Below are positions 12,106-27,594 of a DNA stretch of 64,000 nt, piece after piece. The stretch comes from Campylorhamphus procurvoides (taxonomy: Eukaryota; Chordata; Aves; Passeriformes; Dendrocolaptidae). The notes beneath the pieces are model-generated. The model was not told the DNA's origin. It saw only the letters and a program-made list of their open reading frames with translations, and made no database searches. Where the stretch lies: positions 2,437,361 to 2,501,360 of the forward strand of contig WBMV01003156.1 in NCBI GenBank assembly GCA_013396655.1, in the 5' to 3' direction. How positions within the stretch are numbered: position 1 is the stretch's first letter; the number at the start of each line of letters is the position of its first letter. A program made the translations under genes and the position numbers.

Positions 12106-15100
12106 CTGGAAAAGAAAATAACATGTCATTTCAGTTTCCACACTACACGTAAGAAATAGCCAATTAGCTTCATGAAAAGTTGATAGACTAATGAGTAATC
12201 TACTGTCCTCATGAATTCTCTAGAGACTAATTAGAACCTAACTATCAGTTCCAAAGTTGCAGAGCAAACTTGCATACCAATGAGAAGAGCCAAAGTTTAT
12301 AAAGGTAATGTTACTTCACTCAGCATGAACTTTCCATCTCTGTTTCTTGACTCAAAATACACACTATTCAATTGACACTGTGATCCTCATTAAGCAGGAC
12401 TAGACATAGAAAAAGTTATATTTACTTGTGCTGCATAAATACTGCAATTATAAAAACATAAGGACAAGCCCGTTTTACAAGTCATGCCTTGTACATTCTC
12501 TTCACATAATTTAACCATTGAAAGCAACAATGATGTAAGGAAAAAAAATACAGGCTTTTCTAGTGAGTGGGTTTCTAAAAAAATAACTATCGAAACTAAA
12601 TTTATACAGCTACAAGCTTTTACATTCTACTTAGTCTTACATTCTTTGTGAAGTCTGTGGAACATCAAAGGAACATGGTACTCAGAGGCATTAAAATACA
12701 CAGCATAACTCTAAAAAGAAAAATACCCCATAAAATCTCTATGGACTCGAGTAGGGAGTACAAGAAACTTTGCACAAACACGAAGACAATTTCAGGTTCT
12801 GCACACAGTCATGCTATACATCAGCAGGAAAAGTAGTTTCTCTAACTCAACCTTTCAAGTCAATAGCAATTTGTAAAAAATGTTAAGGCATGTGGCAGCT
12901 CTTTGAAATAGTCACTTTGTTATTTGCCATTGACATTTACTTCCTACATGGAGTCCAGTGAATCAAGATGTGAAAGCACTGTCATACAAGAAATTTATCA
13001 TTAATTCCATAAGTGTTTTAACATGAGTGCTGGCAGAAAGCCAAGAACTAGGAGTTTTTACTGTCCTAGATCAATCCTGGCTTAGCTAAGATTTGAGTTC
13101 ATAGAAAAATAATAATAAAAATCAATAACACTACAAGGTGGCATCTCATTCTCTCTTCCTGCAGTGCAGAATACATGAGAGAAGGCACCTTATGTTAAAT
13201 GCTTCACATATATTTTGAAATCAAGAAAAAACAATCCTATCAATAATTTTGGTATGGCTTTCTGATTCATACCCATATCTTTGCTTGATACATTACAAAA
13301 GAGAACTGAAGGTTTAGTTACACTTAGCACTGGCACATTCCCTACAACATTCCCACTACCATGATATAAGGATTTTGCTATCACCACCTTCTTATTTTCT
13401 CATTAATATTGTAACACCATTTTGTCATACTGACCAGTAAGTGATGTTTACAGGAATACCATGCCTTTATACAGGGAATAGTACACAATAAATGAACAGA
13501 CATCGGTGCCATCTGTGATTTTCCTATTGTTTGTTCATTATTTTCCTTTCCAAAATGTTCTGGTAATCAAATGGGCAAATACTTTATCATTTATCTACAC
13601 AAATATCTCACACAATAAATAAAACAAGTAAATAGCAAACAATATACATGCCAAAAATTGTTTACCCATTCCATCTGACAAATATAAAGTACATATGCAG
13701 CTGTCAAAATTCACTGGCAAATAAGAAAAGATTTAATTATTTAATCACAACAAATAGCTAAACAACTATAGTTGCAAAGCCTGGAATATCAATCTGTCTC
13801 TCAGAAGTCTTTTTTTAAGACTCTAGAATTATCAGAGCAGGAATAACTCCTGCTATCTTTTGTCTCTGCCTTCATATTCTTTTTTCTTTTGAATCTTAGT
13901 GTGATTGATATTTAAAGTCCTAGCAGTTAGAAAGTAAATAAATTGGAATTTTAGCATGCACTTAAAAGGAACCACTAATTCCTTGTAAATATGTCTGCTT
14001 TCATTTGTGGGGACAAAATACCTGTCAAGTCAATACACACCTCCTGAAAATAAATCTCAAACTCTTGGAAAATACAGAAGACACCTAAGAAAATTAAGTC
14101 AACATAAGTAGACTATGCCACTGTTCCAATACTAGTTTTGAGAAAATAATCCAGCATTTTTTTTTCAAGCTGAAATTTTCTTCTCAACTTCAACTCAGAA
14201 GCAATACTTTCAGAATATTTTCATCAATTTTCTTTACAATGACAATCCAGAATAGGACTGAAAAGAATAAAAAACCATGAAAAAAGACAGGCTAAGAATC
14301 AAAAGAGAGTTTAAAATGGGAACCATTTTAAGGTTAGCAGAAATTATGTTATTAACATCAATCAAGAATTTGAAAGACTTTGGAAAGCTCCTAAAACCAT
14401 TCCAGCTCTTTAATAAGATACAGTTATACAAAAGTATTGCAAAAGTTTCCAACATGAGTGTTCTTACTCAGACGTGTTTCTTTAAGCAACCTTTATTGTC
14501 AAAGAAACAAAACTCCCATGCAAAATACAGAACAAGACCCTGACTTTGCACACTCCCCCTGAAAAAATATCCACACACCAACCATTTAGAGAGACTAGTG
14601 TCTCCAGGGAAGGTCTCCAGTCAAATTGACAAAGTATAGAGAAATAAAACAAAACACTTATTTGAATACACAGGCCCAAGAATCTGTGTGAGACTAAGGA
14701 GACACAGTAAGAGCTGAATTTCAACTATGTTTTTTAATGTACAAGAAGACCCCATTCAACTAAAGCCATAGTTATGTAGGAAGAAGTACCAAAAGAACAG
14801 GAAGAGTCTGATTTCACCCCTGAATGTTAAAACTATATAACAAACACCAAATCCACCACTGTTTAACTCAGTTTCCTTTAAAAGGTTATTACAAGTTTAA
14901 TTTGGGAAGCAATTTACCTGATAGAGGTTCACTACAGACTGATTTTGATAACCAAATATTCTTTGTTTTCTGATGAAAAGGACTTTGATTGTTCCTGAAG
15001 GAGAACAATAAACCTGAAGTGTTCTGAAACCCATTATTTTCTGACACTGCCAAAAGAGTAAGTAGTTAACTAAGACTTAGTGATTGAACAACCAATAAGC

Positions 15101-18100
15101 CTTGTAGTTCACAAGTGGATTGGTTCTTGCATCCATATGTTTGGTCAAAGACCAAATAACAATTCTGACACTGTTTGTGCTGATTCCACTTACTCTTTGT
15201 ATCAAAGTAGTTGCAGAGTGACTGAAAGAGGAAAGCTTAAATGCCTTCAGCATTACCAGAAAGATTATATTTCTGTATATAAATGGCTGATGTGGTTTCT
15301 TTACACTGAGAGACAAATTCTGAAACATACTTTACCTTACAGAGTGTTGAGAAACAAGATAAGACTTGAGCTCTGAAAATACAAGAAATCCTTTGTCCTC
15401 AACAGAAGGAGCTAGGCTTTTCAAAGAATCACAAAGTGGAAAACACAGAAAACTAAGTTCTAAAGCCTCTATGTCACCTAATAATGTTGGTTTCTATGAC
15501 AACAGTAAAAGAAAATACCCAATATTTTAATACTACCTGCTGCTATTTCAAATGAGATTTTAAAAGCCGTACTAAAGGAAAAAAAAAAAGGCACATTGAC
15601 CTCCTTTCCACAGCAAATTTGAGATTCTCAAAGCTGATCTAAATTTTCAGAGATCACATAGTTGTTTTTCCCCTGATAAATGGAGGCTGTTGTTATTTCT
15701 TCTATTAAAGTTTCTTTGTTGTTACTTTTTTAAGACTCATTAATGATATTAATGCAACATGAATATTTATTACAATTTCTGAAAAAAATCTACTATTTCC
15801 AAATGCATCTGTTTAGAAAGCAGAACCTCTGAGATTGTTGAGATAAAACAGAACCTAGCTTATACATAAATTACTTTCTACGATGTAAACTCATTACAGG
15901 AGAGATTTCCATGTTTGTATAGCAACTCCTACTGTGGCACAACCTCAGCCCTTGTATCTGAGGAGAGGGCAAAGTGAAGCATTTAAAAATGTACAACCAC
16001 AACTCACATGCTGTTTTTATTTATTTTACCTTTTTGCCTCAAGGACAAGAGTGTACTTTTCAAAACATGTTTGAATGCCTGTGGTAATCTGTTTGACAAG
16101 GCTCACCAAAACACTTTGAAAGAACTTACATAAAACCCAAAAAAGTCATATATATTGATCATGCTTTGACTTAGATGAACCTAAATCTGGAATTGAAACT
16201 GTATGAAATTGCATGAGACTGTTCTAGTAAAAATGAAACTGCTTAGTCTTAAATAAAAATAAAAATAAGTAAGATTTCATTCCCAAATATATGCATTAGA
16301 ACCCTAGGTAAAAATATCTTCAAAACACTAGCCCCAACACTAAGAGTGGGTGGGAAAAGAAGAAAAAGTTTAAACTTGGTGATTTTTACTCCAAATGTTT
16401 TTTTTAGGTCATTTCCAAAGACCTCTTTTTACAGACATTAAGTAAGCTATGAGAGAGTCATGAGGTCTGTCTTAGATTTGCTCTTACTGGTGATTTAATT
16501 TCCTCGTTGTGGAAATGTGACACTAAATACAGTTTGCTCTTATTTGAACACCAAGAAACAAGCAAGATTATCAGGCAAAGATTAGAAATGGTTTTTCTTA
16601 AATGTATACAAATTTCTCCCTCAGCTCCCATCCACTCTCCAAAGGATATTTTTCTACAACCATGTTTAGATTAACACTATATTAATGGCATGATAAGAGC
16701 AGGGACAACAGAAGTTGCAATGTTTTACTCTACTGACTCCGACTGCTGCCAATAAGACCTCAAAGCAATAGAAACTGTGTCTCTAAAAGGTCATCCAGTA
16801 ACTGCAGTGCCTACTCTGCAATTATGACCATTTTTGCTTCTTTTAGAAATTATTTTCTGTCCTTTTTTCAAAAATTATTTTATTTTCCTTTATTCCATTA
16901 GTAGATTGCATGTTAAAATGAAAATGAAAGAAATCTTTGTAAGTAAGCTCAAGGAAGAGTGCTGGACTTGCAGACAAATAAGGTATGAAATACTGCATAA
17001 CTGTAAATATAGAAATGTCGAAATTTAAAATGACAATTTCTTAACAAAGTCAAGGAAAAGTCAAAATTTTTGGAAGGCTAGTCCGTGGCCTACATGAACA
17101 AGCATGTGATGGCAGTCTATTTTTTTGCAAAATGAAGTTCAGATTTTACAAAATCAACTACTAGCAAAAGACAAAAATGACATAAAGATAAGTGAGAGTG
17201 GAAACCTGGACAGCCCAGTGGTGACCTACACAGACAGTGGCACTGTTCTTCTCCTTTTCTGGAGATATGAACACCCATACACCTAAAAGGATATGAAATT
17301 CCCAGAGGAAAACATCATTGATTTTTCAATAGTTTTCCTTAAGAAAGTAAATGTTTTAAGCCTTATGATTAAGAACTACACAATACCTTCAAAATGCTGA
17401 CCACAGCCATCTTTTGTAGGCTGTTTTGAATAAGGTCACAACACCAGCATGGAGAAAATATCTTCAGAAGTTTATCAATTTGTGTTTATCTGTTACACTC
17501 ACCAAGACAGGTCAGGGCTTTTGTGGGGAATTAAAATACACACCTATATTCTACTGAAGAGTCTTGAAAATAAAGACAGATAAAGAGAATTATGGTCTCT
17601 GATACAGAGTTAGGAATACTGTTCAAAAGTGGTAACATTAGCAGGCACCAAAACAGTAATTTTGCAAAGACTATTGTAGATATCTGCAAACAGGCTAATA
17701 ACTGAGAAAGGACATGGAATGATATTTCAAAATACTGTACATTTTCCACTTTACTTTTATAAATATTTAGCCTAAGAAAACTGCACAGGTAAATACGAAA
17801 AAAAAAAAAGAGACTGAACTCCACTAACTAAAGATTTTATGGAGATAAATTCATTACTTCTATTTTATTGTAACACCTTTCATAAAGATAAAATGATACA
17901 AGGTGAATTGAAAAGGGCAATAGAAATCTAAACAGCCAATTCTGAATAGACAGAGAGCAGTGTGGATATTGAATGGGTGATTCAATACTTAGTAAGAGAA
18001 GGGAATATTTCTTAAATTGCAGTCAAAAAAGCACTGGGAAACATGAAATTCTTCTAAGATGGTACTGAGAAGTGCATGGATTCTGCTTCTATGGTATGTA

Positions 18101-21100
18101 CCTTGTTTTTATTCCCATAGGAAAGGTTAATGCCTTCCAATGGCTTTGTTTAGATTTAATTAAAAAGCGGCAGAAAACGTAAAGAACATAGCTTAATTTT
18201 TATGCAGAAAAAAAAAAAAAACCCTACCTTTCAGTGAACTTACTTGTAGATATCTTTAAAAATGACAAAATTTAGTGCATACAATAGTACCTTCAATGAT
18301 AAATCCTGGTTTTCACTAATTTAGGCCAGGGAGAGTATTATGTGCAGATACAAAGCAATATGTTTTTATATTCAATAGACCACGCTTCCAGAGGGCATGC
18401 AAGTGTGATTAATAACAACTAACAAAAACCCAGAGAATCTTTCCTCAGCTGGTCACGAGGAAAAACAGTCTAAAACGTGTCACTCCAATACTTTTTAAAA
18501 ATGCAAGCTTTGACCAAAAGGTTGCGAACTGCATGTTTTCCATCTTCCAGCAAGATAATTAAACATGGCTGTTATGTAATATAAGCAGAAAAATATTAAA
18601 TGCAATTATCTGAGAAAGAGTCCTGTTGATGCTGGACAGTCAGAACTTCTCAAGCCCATACTCTAAGGCATTTAATACTTTTTGAACTGGAAACACCTGC
18701 TCATGTTTTGCAGAATGGTAAGCTTCCATTCTGATTTCAACAATTATACACATCACTAGTGTTGGAGAAGTAGAGAAATAAATCAAGGGCAAAGCAAGAT
18801 CTCTGGAAAGTAACACCCAAAAATCAACATTTTATTAACACTATTTTAAACAGGCAGCAGAAGGAGTCTTGCCTTTTCTAGACAATGCAAGCCTCAGTCT
18901 AACCGATTAAATGTAAGGGTATGTAGACACTGACAAGTAGGTGAGACCCTAAAGAGAAGTGAAAAAGCTACATTTTATCTCTAACACTTACTTCAAAAGT
19001 TCCCTGCAAGCTGGAATAGTTGTAAATATGCAACAAGAGCAGCCAGATGTGACTGGGATACCAAATGGCATATTACGTGTATCAAACAAACACTGAGATA
19101 AAACCAGCAAATTTCAAATGTGCAATACATTAAATTTATTTAATAAATGAAAATAAAATGATAAATATTAAAACATTATGAGAATTACAGCAGGACTGCA
19201 ATGTTTAACTGTGTGCCTGAAAAAAGGAAATCCTTAGTACCGTATCAGAAAGGCAAATTCTTAAGGAAGGGCCTACACAGGATACCTGAGATCAGTATTA
19301 TAGTACTGGCTTGCTTGTTAGACATGTTTCTGATTTCACTGTTAAAAGTTCTCCCATTTTTCTCAATTCAGAATTATTCATTTTCTCCATGGTCTTCTCT
19401 CACAGAAACAGATGGACAGCATAATTTCAGCAGTCAGATATTAATTTCAGGAATGTTTTATGACAATAGCAGCATAGGAGCAACTGAGAAACAATTACAA
19501 CATTTTTATGGATGGTTTAATTAAAGAGCTCTAGCAAATTTATGCTTTTAATGCTTTAAATGCACTTTCCTCTAGTCCACCACAAAACACTTAGGACCTA
19601 AATAAGCATTGCAGTAGTTTTTAAACAAGAGTGCTACGGAGCAGACTTGTTAAATCTGCCTGGACTAAAGGATGAAAGGCTAAGAAAGGGTAATTTACCC
19701 TTTTCAAGAGTTTCTAGAACAGATACAAATTTTGGGATACACTGAATGTAACCACCCTTCAGATTACATGGGAATACCAGGCCAAATAAAGCACAGCTTC
19801 TTTTAAGTCTCCAGTGTTGCATGTCTGGCTGTGTTCAGAGAATACAGACACAGAACATGAGCTCAGAACATAGGCCTGACTCTCCTTCATGTTGCTACAT
19901 GTGCAAATCTATGCTTGTCAAAATTTGCAGAAGAGCTATGTCAAACATATATATGGTCAGTAGAACAGCATCTCCTGAACATAATTCATACTTCAGAGCA
20001 TTCAGAGATACCACAGCCTTGATAGTAATTTTTTAATCCAAATAGCAATTTTGAAAAATAAACAAAATTCATCTTCAAGAAACATTGATTTTAGTGCACA
20101 AAGCATTAATAAGAGCTGATTTGGAATTCTGTCTTCTGATGAGATGTGCTAAAAAATGTACTGTTCCACTTGTGGTTAATCACAGTTGTTAGTGTTAAGC
20201 AGACAATGTAGAGAAGACTGAAAACCCACTGAGAGTCTAGTGAGAGAAAGGCTGAGAGCATTTAGATGTGTCCTTTATAAATACATCATGGGGTAAAAGC
20301 AATCAGAGGAAAAAGCATCACATTTAAGGACAATATTAGCACAAGAACAAAACAGAACAAAATAAACCTGAAGAAATATAGTCTAAAAATACAGAAAAGT
20401 TTATCACCTTCAGAAGTGAGGTTCTGAAGGTGAAGGAATAGAAGCAAAATATCCAACCGATTTCAGCAGAACTTGAGGAATTTAATAAAACCATTATAAT
20501 GAGATGTTTACTTGAAATTGCAGGTAACAGGTTTCAATGAAACATCAGATGCTTCATGTTCTGTTCCTCCCCTCCTCTTACTTTATATTTAATGCTCTTT
20601 TTGAGCTATACTTTCTTAATACAAGCTAATGCCATAGTTAGTTCCATGTTTTTCTTTCTATGAACTCCACTCCCTTGATGTTTTTTATATTACTCAATTA
20701 TGGGGAAATTCGTACATGGAATAACCTAGCCAAAATAACAATAAAAATAATGTGTTTTATGACTAGTCTTAGAAACTCTGATAAAGCATTATACTAAGAA
20801 TGTGAAAGAGTTTTTGCATATATAGCATATATATATACGTATTTAACAACTAATAGTGCATCAACAGATAATGTGAAACAATGATGGAGGTTAATTAGTG
20901 TAGCCAATATAATGCAAAGAGGAGTTAGGAATGCATTAGAACAAACACTTTTATTACCTACTTATCACACATTATGTTAACGAAGAAGATGCAAACAACC
21001 CTAGAAATGTGTATAGACTATAAAGCAACACAAAAATTCACCAGGTTAAATCTAAAGATTAGTTGATGAATATTTTAATAAGCAGAAGTATTTGTACATA

Positions 21101-24019
21101 GGGAGCAAGGGCTAAGAATAGCAACATAAAAACATGCGAAATTTTAAGAAAAAATATACCTGGAAAGAGATGCTAGAACTGCTAATTCCACATTTATCTT
21201 TTGCTTTTTAACTTAACAGTATTAATTATAATATCCTCGATTATCTCTTTTTAAAAAGGAAGAAATTACATAAACTTTGGATTCACCAACTGAACAAATA
21301 CACATTTGTCCAATTTTCACCTGAATTCACCTTAACACACTTCTCTTTCTGACAGCCAACTGTATAATTCCCCACTATGTGCTTTGATTTTTTTACTGGG
21401 ACCTTGTAACTCACTAATTGAAATCTATTAGAGCACAGTGCTATTCCTCCTTTTTGCTGCCTCTTTCTCCTCACCTCCCTCCCACCTTTATTTAGTCCTT
21501 TTAACCCAGCTTTGAAAGAATGGTGAACCTTTTCCCTTATTCCTAAACTTTTTTAAGGCACAGTTGCTAGCAGATGACAGAACTAATTGCAGACATTTTA
21601 GCCTGAAGTCAAGCTACCCAGCAGTTTTACTGTTATTTTGTCCCTTTTGAAACAGTTTCACATATTTTCCTCACAGTTAATTATTGATTGCAAAAGAGGT
21701 TATGTCATGCTAGGTCTTAATCTATGCTTTTTGAAACCAGATACCTTTTTGAAGTCAAAGTAACTCTAAATGCAAACTTTTACTAGCATCTTAGGGCAAA
21801 AAAAAAAATGGTTGCTAGAAGGTGGGCTTGAAAAGTACTGCATATTTAATTCAGAATTGACTTCTCCAGGCTGAGCAATTAAAAAGCAATGCTACAGGTA
21901 CAGAGCTCAAACAGAGCCATGATGAGAATAAGCAACATTTATGTCTACAGTAAATGGGAGTAGAATCTGTGATTATAAATGAGAGCAGTGAAGGCCAACA
22001 TTATTTTTTCAAGCCTTTCTTTAATTACCCAGTACTAGCCTGATTTTAGCCCAAACATAAAGAGAGGATTTAATGGTTATTAGCTAAGAAAACATACATA
22101 ATCTAAAAATTCTGCAGAAGTGGCCTTGGCAAAGAACTAAGAATGTTCTGAAGACCTGAGATTAGGCTTTGAAAGAGAGCCTATAACAACTAATAAATAC
22201 CTAAATACATGGTCAAACCTACTGGGAAATTTTCAGTCTTTAAGCAGAGTGCAGCCTTGTAGTAAATTACAAATAGATTATAAAACAAAGGTTGCTGGTG
22301 TCTTCTCTCACTGACTTGTTTCCATTCATTTTTTTTAGCTGTGGCATTGCAAGCAATACGCAGTGAGAAAGTTCCAAGTGTCTAGAACTTCATCTTATGT
22401 CTGACCCCCCCAGATGGCTGAGTATATTATCCTGTTAAGAAGGCATGATTAAGTCTCACCTATATGATTATCTTCTATTCAAGGGGATGCAACTGTAGTA
22501 CACACAGGTCCTTAGTACCTGTGCAATTTGTTAAGACTTTCACTGAAACTTTGGGGTTAATAAGGATACCGTTTAACAGTGCAATTTGTAAGAAAAGCAC
22601 TAAATATATAAGTAACAGAAATTAAATACTCTACACCAGGGTAAGTAGAGGAGGATAAAACAAGCACAACCAGAATAAAATACTATAGAAAATATGTTTT
22701 TGTAAGTATATGTGTGCTCCTGGCATAAAATAAATAGTGACAACTGATAGTGTATTATTACTGAAGCATGTTCAAAGATCTTACAGGTCAGGCTCTTTTT
22801 GTCATGTTTGTGTTCTATCATTAAATCTTAAGGTCTACCCAAACATTACAGCTTCCTGAAGATCCTGCTAGAGAAAATAGGCAATAGACAGACAGTATCT
22901 ATGTGTAATCTTTTTAAAAAAAAGAGTTTTTACACAGGTATTTTTATTGCTACTCTTATAAAATGTGAATATGCCATAGACAGTGATTTTTCCTAATAAA
23001 AGTGATCCCGCCTTATCAAGTTTTCCAATAGAGAGCTACTGATTTAAGAAGGAGTTTAATTTTCTGAAGTAATTGTTTCTTAGTGTTGCAGTGGGCATTG
23101 CACCACATATTATTCAGGAGAAGGCCAGGAGTGGAACATTATGCAGGTATTAGTTTAATTAGAATTAGAACTTCATAAAAGCTTGTAAATGTTCTGCTTC
23201 TTGTATATGACCAGAGTAGTTATAAAATAAAGTAGTCATAGTGCCTTAAACCTTTCAGAAACACCAGATAATTCTGGGATATACAATGAGGTGTCTCACC
23301 TCTAGGTAATTTTTTTGAATAAAACCCAAGCAGTTAAGAATGGAAAATCACTACCATCTGAACATCTCTTGTCTGTTTGGTAGGCAATATGCAATAAGTC
23401 AGTAGTGTCAGTTCAATTCCTAGTGGACTACATAAGGGAAAAAAAAAAAAAAGAGTTTAAAGTTCCAATCCATCACTCTTAAAGGCAATCTCAGCAGAGA
23501 GAAACATGGACATAAAGAAATGGTTATTCACACCAAGTTACAAACCTCCCCAGGTTATATACAGAAATTATGTTCCATACACAATCCAAAGATGAACTGG
23601 CAATGTTGGCTTTCATAACAGTTCACAAAGTTATTAAATTAACACACCTAGTGATCATATTCTATTTAATTTGTTGAAAATACAGTGCTGCTACACTGGC
23701 TGGTCTTCACATTCGCTTCTCAGTGTTTGCTCCAGCCCCTATTTTTTTCTCCAACGCAATCTCTTTTCCTCACCTTCTAGGTTCATCTTTCCTGCAGCAC
23801 ACCAGTCATGCAAGCAATCCCAGCCTCTGGTTTCCCAGTAAGGTCATCAATTTGCAACTGAGTATGGACATCCATGTGCATTTGTGTTCTGGTTTTAACA
23901 TGGGGAAGATGAGAGGTGCCTCAGCACTGAAGTGTATGCTAAACACTTTTCTTCACTGTTCCATCTGCCTGTCCTTCTCTTCAGATTACTGTACCCCTTT
24001 CCTGACATAATTAGGTTAA

Positions 24020-24520
24020 AACCCCCGTCACAAGGTTAGAAACTTGTAAAAAATACTCTTGTCCCAATTTGTCTGACAATCCTGTCCAGCAAGTCTTCTT
24101 CCTCAAAAAGGATCTCAAAGTGAAAAAAGCCAAAATCCCCGACTGTGACAGCAGATCTGCAGTCAAATACTGATCTGAAAATTTGCCTAATCCTCCTTGA
24201 GCCTTTTTTCTTTACCCCCAAGACAAAGGAGGAGCAGCAGCAGGTGGGCACCATGCCCTTCATCCCTACCAGAACTCTGTAGTCACTCTTTATGCACTCC
24301 AGTCCACTCTGGCACTACCATCAGTGCCCAAATGAATGCACAACAAAGGGTAACAGCCTGAGAGTCAGAAGCACTTTGGGAGACTCTGCAGCCTCTTGGA
24401 TCCAAGTGCCTGACAAGGAACACACCTTCCAAGACACTGTCATGTGCACAGAGGAATGCCTCTGTGTCCTGTGAGAGACACTCTCCAGGAACCATTACCC
24501 TTCTTTTCTTCTTTGCCTTG
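24020..24520 (-). mobile_element. Decayed CR1 ORF1 (esterase domain) fragment
   Basis: Read on the minus strand across two frames, this block retains a CR1 ORF1-type esterase: KKRRVMV before a degenerate active-site motif (about 24479-24487, Gly-Glu-Cys where Gly-Asp-Ser is expected), then DYRVLVGMKGM, GSRRIRQI, FGFFHFEILFEEEDLL and KSIF near 24050. Stops and frameshifts between these pieces show it is long dead. CR1 inserts are usually truncated from the 5' end, so an ORF1 piece without ORF2 downstream (plus coordinates below 24020) is atypical and implies loss of the 3' part. The assignment rests on remembered family motifs. The 5' limit may extend to about 24600. Confidence 0.72.
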
Positions 24521-27452
24521 GCTGAGGTGCTGAGCTGCACCTGCCTCTGATGCCTCTTGCACCTCACCTCTCCTCCAGGGGATAATTCTCCATGGGCCTT
24601 TTCCAGGGCATAACTTCTTCAGGGATCACGTGGGAACTGGTGTGGGTTAGCCTGTGCTAATCTGTGCTGCAGGCTTCTGCTTCTGTCAGTTCCAAAAGTA
24701 AAGCCAGAGGCTGGTTGCTATCAGTTAGCCCCTAAACATCTTCTCTAGAACTGCTGATCAGGGAGCATCAAGCACCAATTCAACTGCTTAGAAAGGATTG
24801 ATATAAGCAGTGGGCAAGAGTACAATAAACAGACGCAGCCCAAAGACTCACAGCAGTATCCAAACTACTTCAGAAGAATTTAAAGAGTAATAAAAAAAAT
24901 AATTAGGGAATGGTAAATTCCCTCTTACATGAATAATCAGAGTCTATACTAATGAATACTATGAAACATTCCCTGAACAGATAATATGTACCCGAGAGTA
25001 CGTTGATAATGCCCCTTACAAACATTAAAATTCATTCATAACTTGAAAAGCATCTGGTTTAATCCTGAATAATGTTTTGAAAAACTGAATCATTACATAA
25101 AATCCCACTAGCATCCATAAAACAGATTAATTAAGTACTTAACAAAGAAAATGCACTATCCAGCGAAGTTTTCTAGTAAGGTTCCAGAGTAACCTAGGCA
25201 GGTGACAGGTCTCCTAAAACCCAAGTCATAGGTCCAGTCAAAGTTGGCCTTAACAGTAAATTACCAACTAAAGTTCTTTTATCTGTAGGCCAGAGCATGT
25301 AAACATAACATTTCATTTTGGCCATACAATCTGTGAAGCTACACAATATAAATCTGCAGCAATATAAAACAGCATTTCACCATATTGCCAGCATGCAAAA
25401 AGTACTAAAATCAATGAAAATGGCAAAACATTTCCATTATTATTCTGTGAACTATATATTGATATATAGTGGCCAAAATATTGTAATGAGTTTCTGCTGT
25501 GATATATTTAAGAGGAAAAATAAAGAGTAATAAATCACTCTTTTGTGGTCAGTCTGTCCCTATGATCCAAGGAATTAACAGCAAACAAGTCATGCATTGA
25601 CTTCAGCGTGGATATTAGTAAGCACTCCTGCAACAGACAAACTAATCAAGAATAGATTTTGCCCTTAATCTACAGCTTTCATTCTGGGTAAAAAACCTAT
25701 ACATTTCTCTGTGGGAACTGAACTGACAGACTGATAATTTTTAAACTTGGCATGCAGTTTCAAACCAGTTTTAACCTTAAACCTTAGCTTAATGAATGAA
25801 ACCAGCACAGGTTTTGCAATTTCTACCTTTTAAATGCTGCATGAAGGATCCTAACTCTTTTTTTTGAGGAGACACTAGCATTTATCTCAGTTCATAAAGA
25901 GTTAAAGATAAGCCATAATAAAACCAATGCAAAATAAAACTAAACCAAGTATTTATCAACCTGTTTATCCCTCTGAACCATTTCATTGTGGAATAATAGG
26001 AACAGTGCAGGAAGAAGGAAAGAGCTCATTACAGAATTGACTGGCTTAAATGATGTGAAACCTTCCCTATGGCTGCACCACCGCTGCCCAGTTTCTGCTG
26101 AAATAAGGTTTGCATTAAACCAGATTAAAACCAGAAAATTATACTTGTGATTCCCACTTCTGTAATACCAAATTGCCAGAAATTAAAACCACCTATCACT
26201 AAGTTACTGTTCAAATTAAACAAATAAAAAAAAATAGGTGTACTTTCTCTAAAATAAGCATTTAATAAAAATTATTGTTAGTCAAAGTTTTCTGAGCTCA
26301 TCTCATCTCCAAACACAGCTTAGAAATCCTGCAACAGACAGATAGGAGCATGCTCTCACTTTTTAGGTATCGGAAGATTTTATTTCTTCCTTCAGTGCTT
26401 CACCATTTTTCCCCCAAATTTCATTGTGCACTACTTCTACTGCAGTTCTGTATGAGTGACTATGAATGCAATTCTTCCTGCTCCACATTCAACTGTTTAA
26501 ATGCAGTGAAGTGCTAAATTGCTGAAAACGCTTTTGATGGCAGATGCTGATATTTTAAAATGGCACCTGGTGGACCTGTTCCATAATTATTTATAATGAG
26601 CAGGAAGGTGCAAGAACTGTTCTAAAGGGATTTCAGCCTTGCAGTTTTCCCTTGCTCTGTGAAAAGTGGTTGCCTTCAATAAATTACCATACTAAGGTCT
26701 TGTTTCTTCCATCTTGGCTTGTGATAAGGGGTATAAACCCCCTAAGGATTTATGCACTAAAGCTAATTTGCTGAGTTAAACAGCCATCAAAATCAGCACT
26801 GCTCTGAGCTTAATAAGCTGCTGTGGACTTATAAAGCATTCTGAAAGAATACTACTCATTGTTGAAGTAACCCTGACTACTTTTAATTTCACAAAACAGC
26901 AAGTTAAAATAAGTAACAAACAGAAGGGCAAACAAACTTCTGGAAAAGAAGAAAAGTAAACCATTACACTCTGCAGTACATTAACTGCTCTGTTGGAGCA
27001 AGTAGCTTAATTTTTCTTCATTTCCTTATAATCAACAAGCAAGTCTCTTGGTAAATAAATAAAGAGAGTGGTGTTGCATATGCAACTATCATTCCCACCT
27101 GCTACAAAGCACTAGTATTCTCTGCCTCCTTGGAACCACACTCTCCACTGTGCAGTTGAAGCATTTTCTTCTTCTTTCTTCAACTACAGTGTCAAGAAAG
27201 CCTTAAGAAGACTGATATTCACACACTTTTTAACTAACATCACAACAGAGTTACTATGAAACACACACAAAAAAAGTAAGCACAGGACTAAAATGCTGGG
27301 TTAATAAAGAATTTAATTAATGGCAAAAATGCTCCTCCAGTCAGTACTTTGTATGTATTTCTTGATGTAAAAGAAAAGTCAACACTATCTCACAATGTGC
27401 CTCAGTCTTTGCAAAATATCAATTTAGAAATTTGTAGAAATACAGCTTAGAA

Positions 27453-27594
27453 TACATACTTTATATAATGTTGCAGTATGTGTTGCTATGCATAATACCC
27501 AGGATCTTTACTATCTATTGTACATACTTCTATATAATGTTGCTGTGCAGTATGTGTTGCTATACATAATACCCAGGATCTTTACTATCTATTG
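27453..27594. repeat. Tandem duplication, 68 and 74 bp
   Basis: Copy one is 27453-27520 and copy two is 27521-27594. Both run from tacatact through atataatgttg and cagtatgtgttgctat to actatctattg. The second carries about six extra bases, including ctgtg before cagtatg. It has no coding content. Confidence 0.93.
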
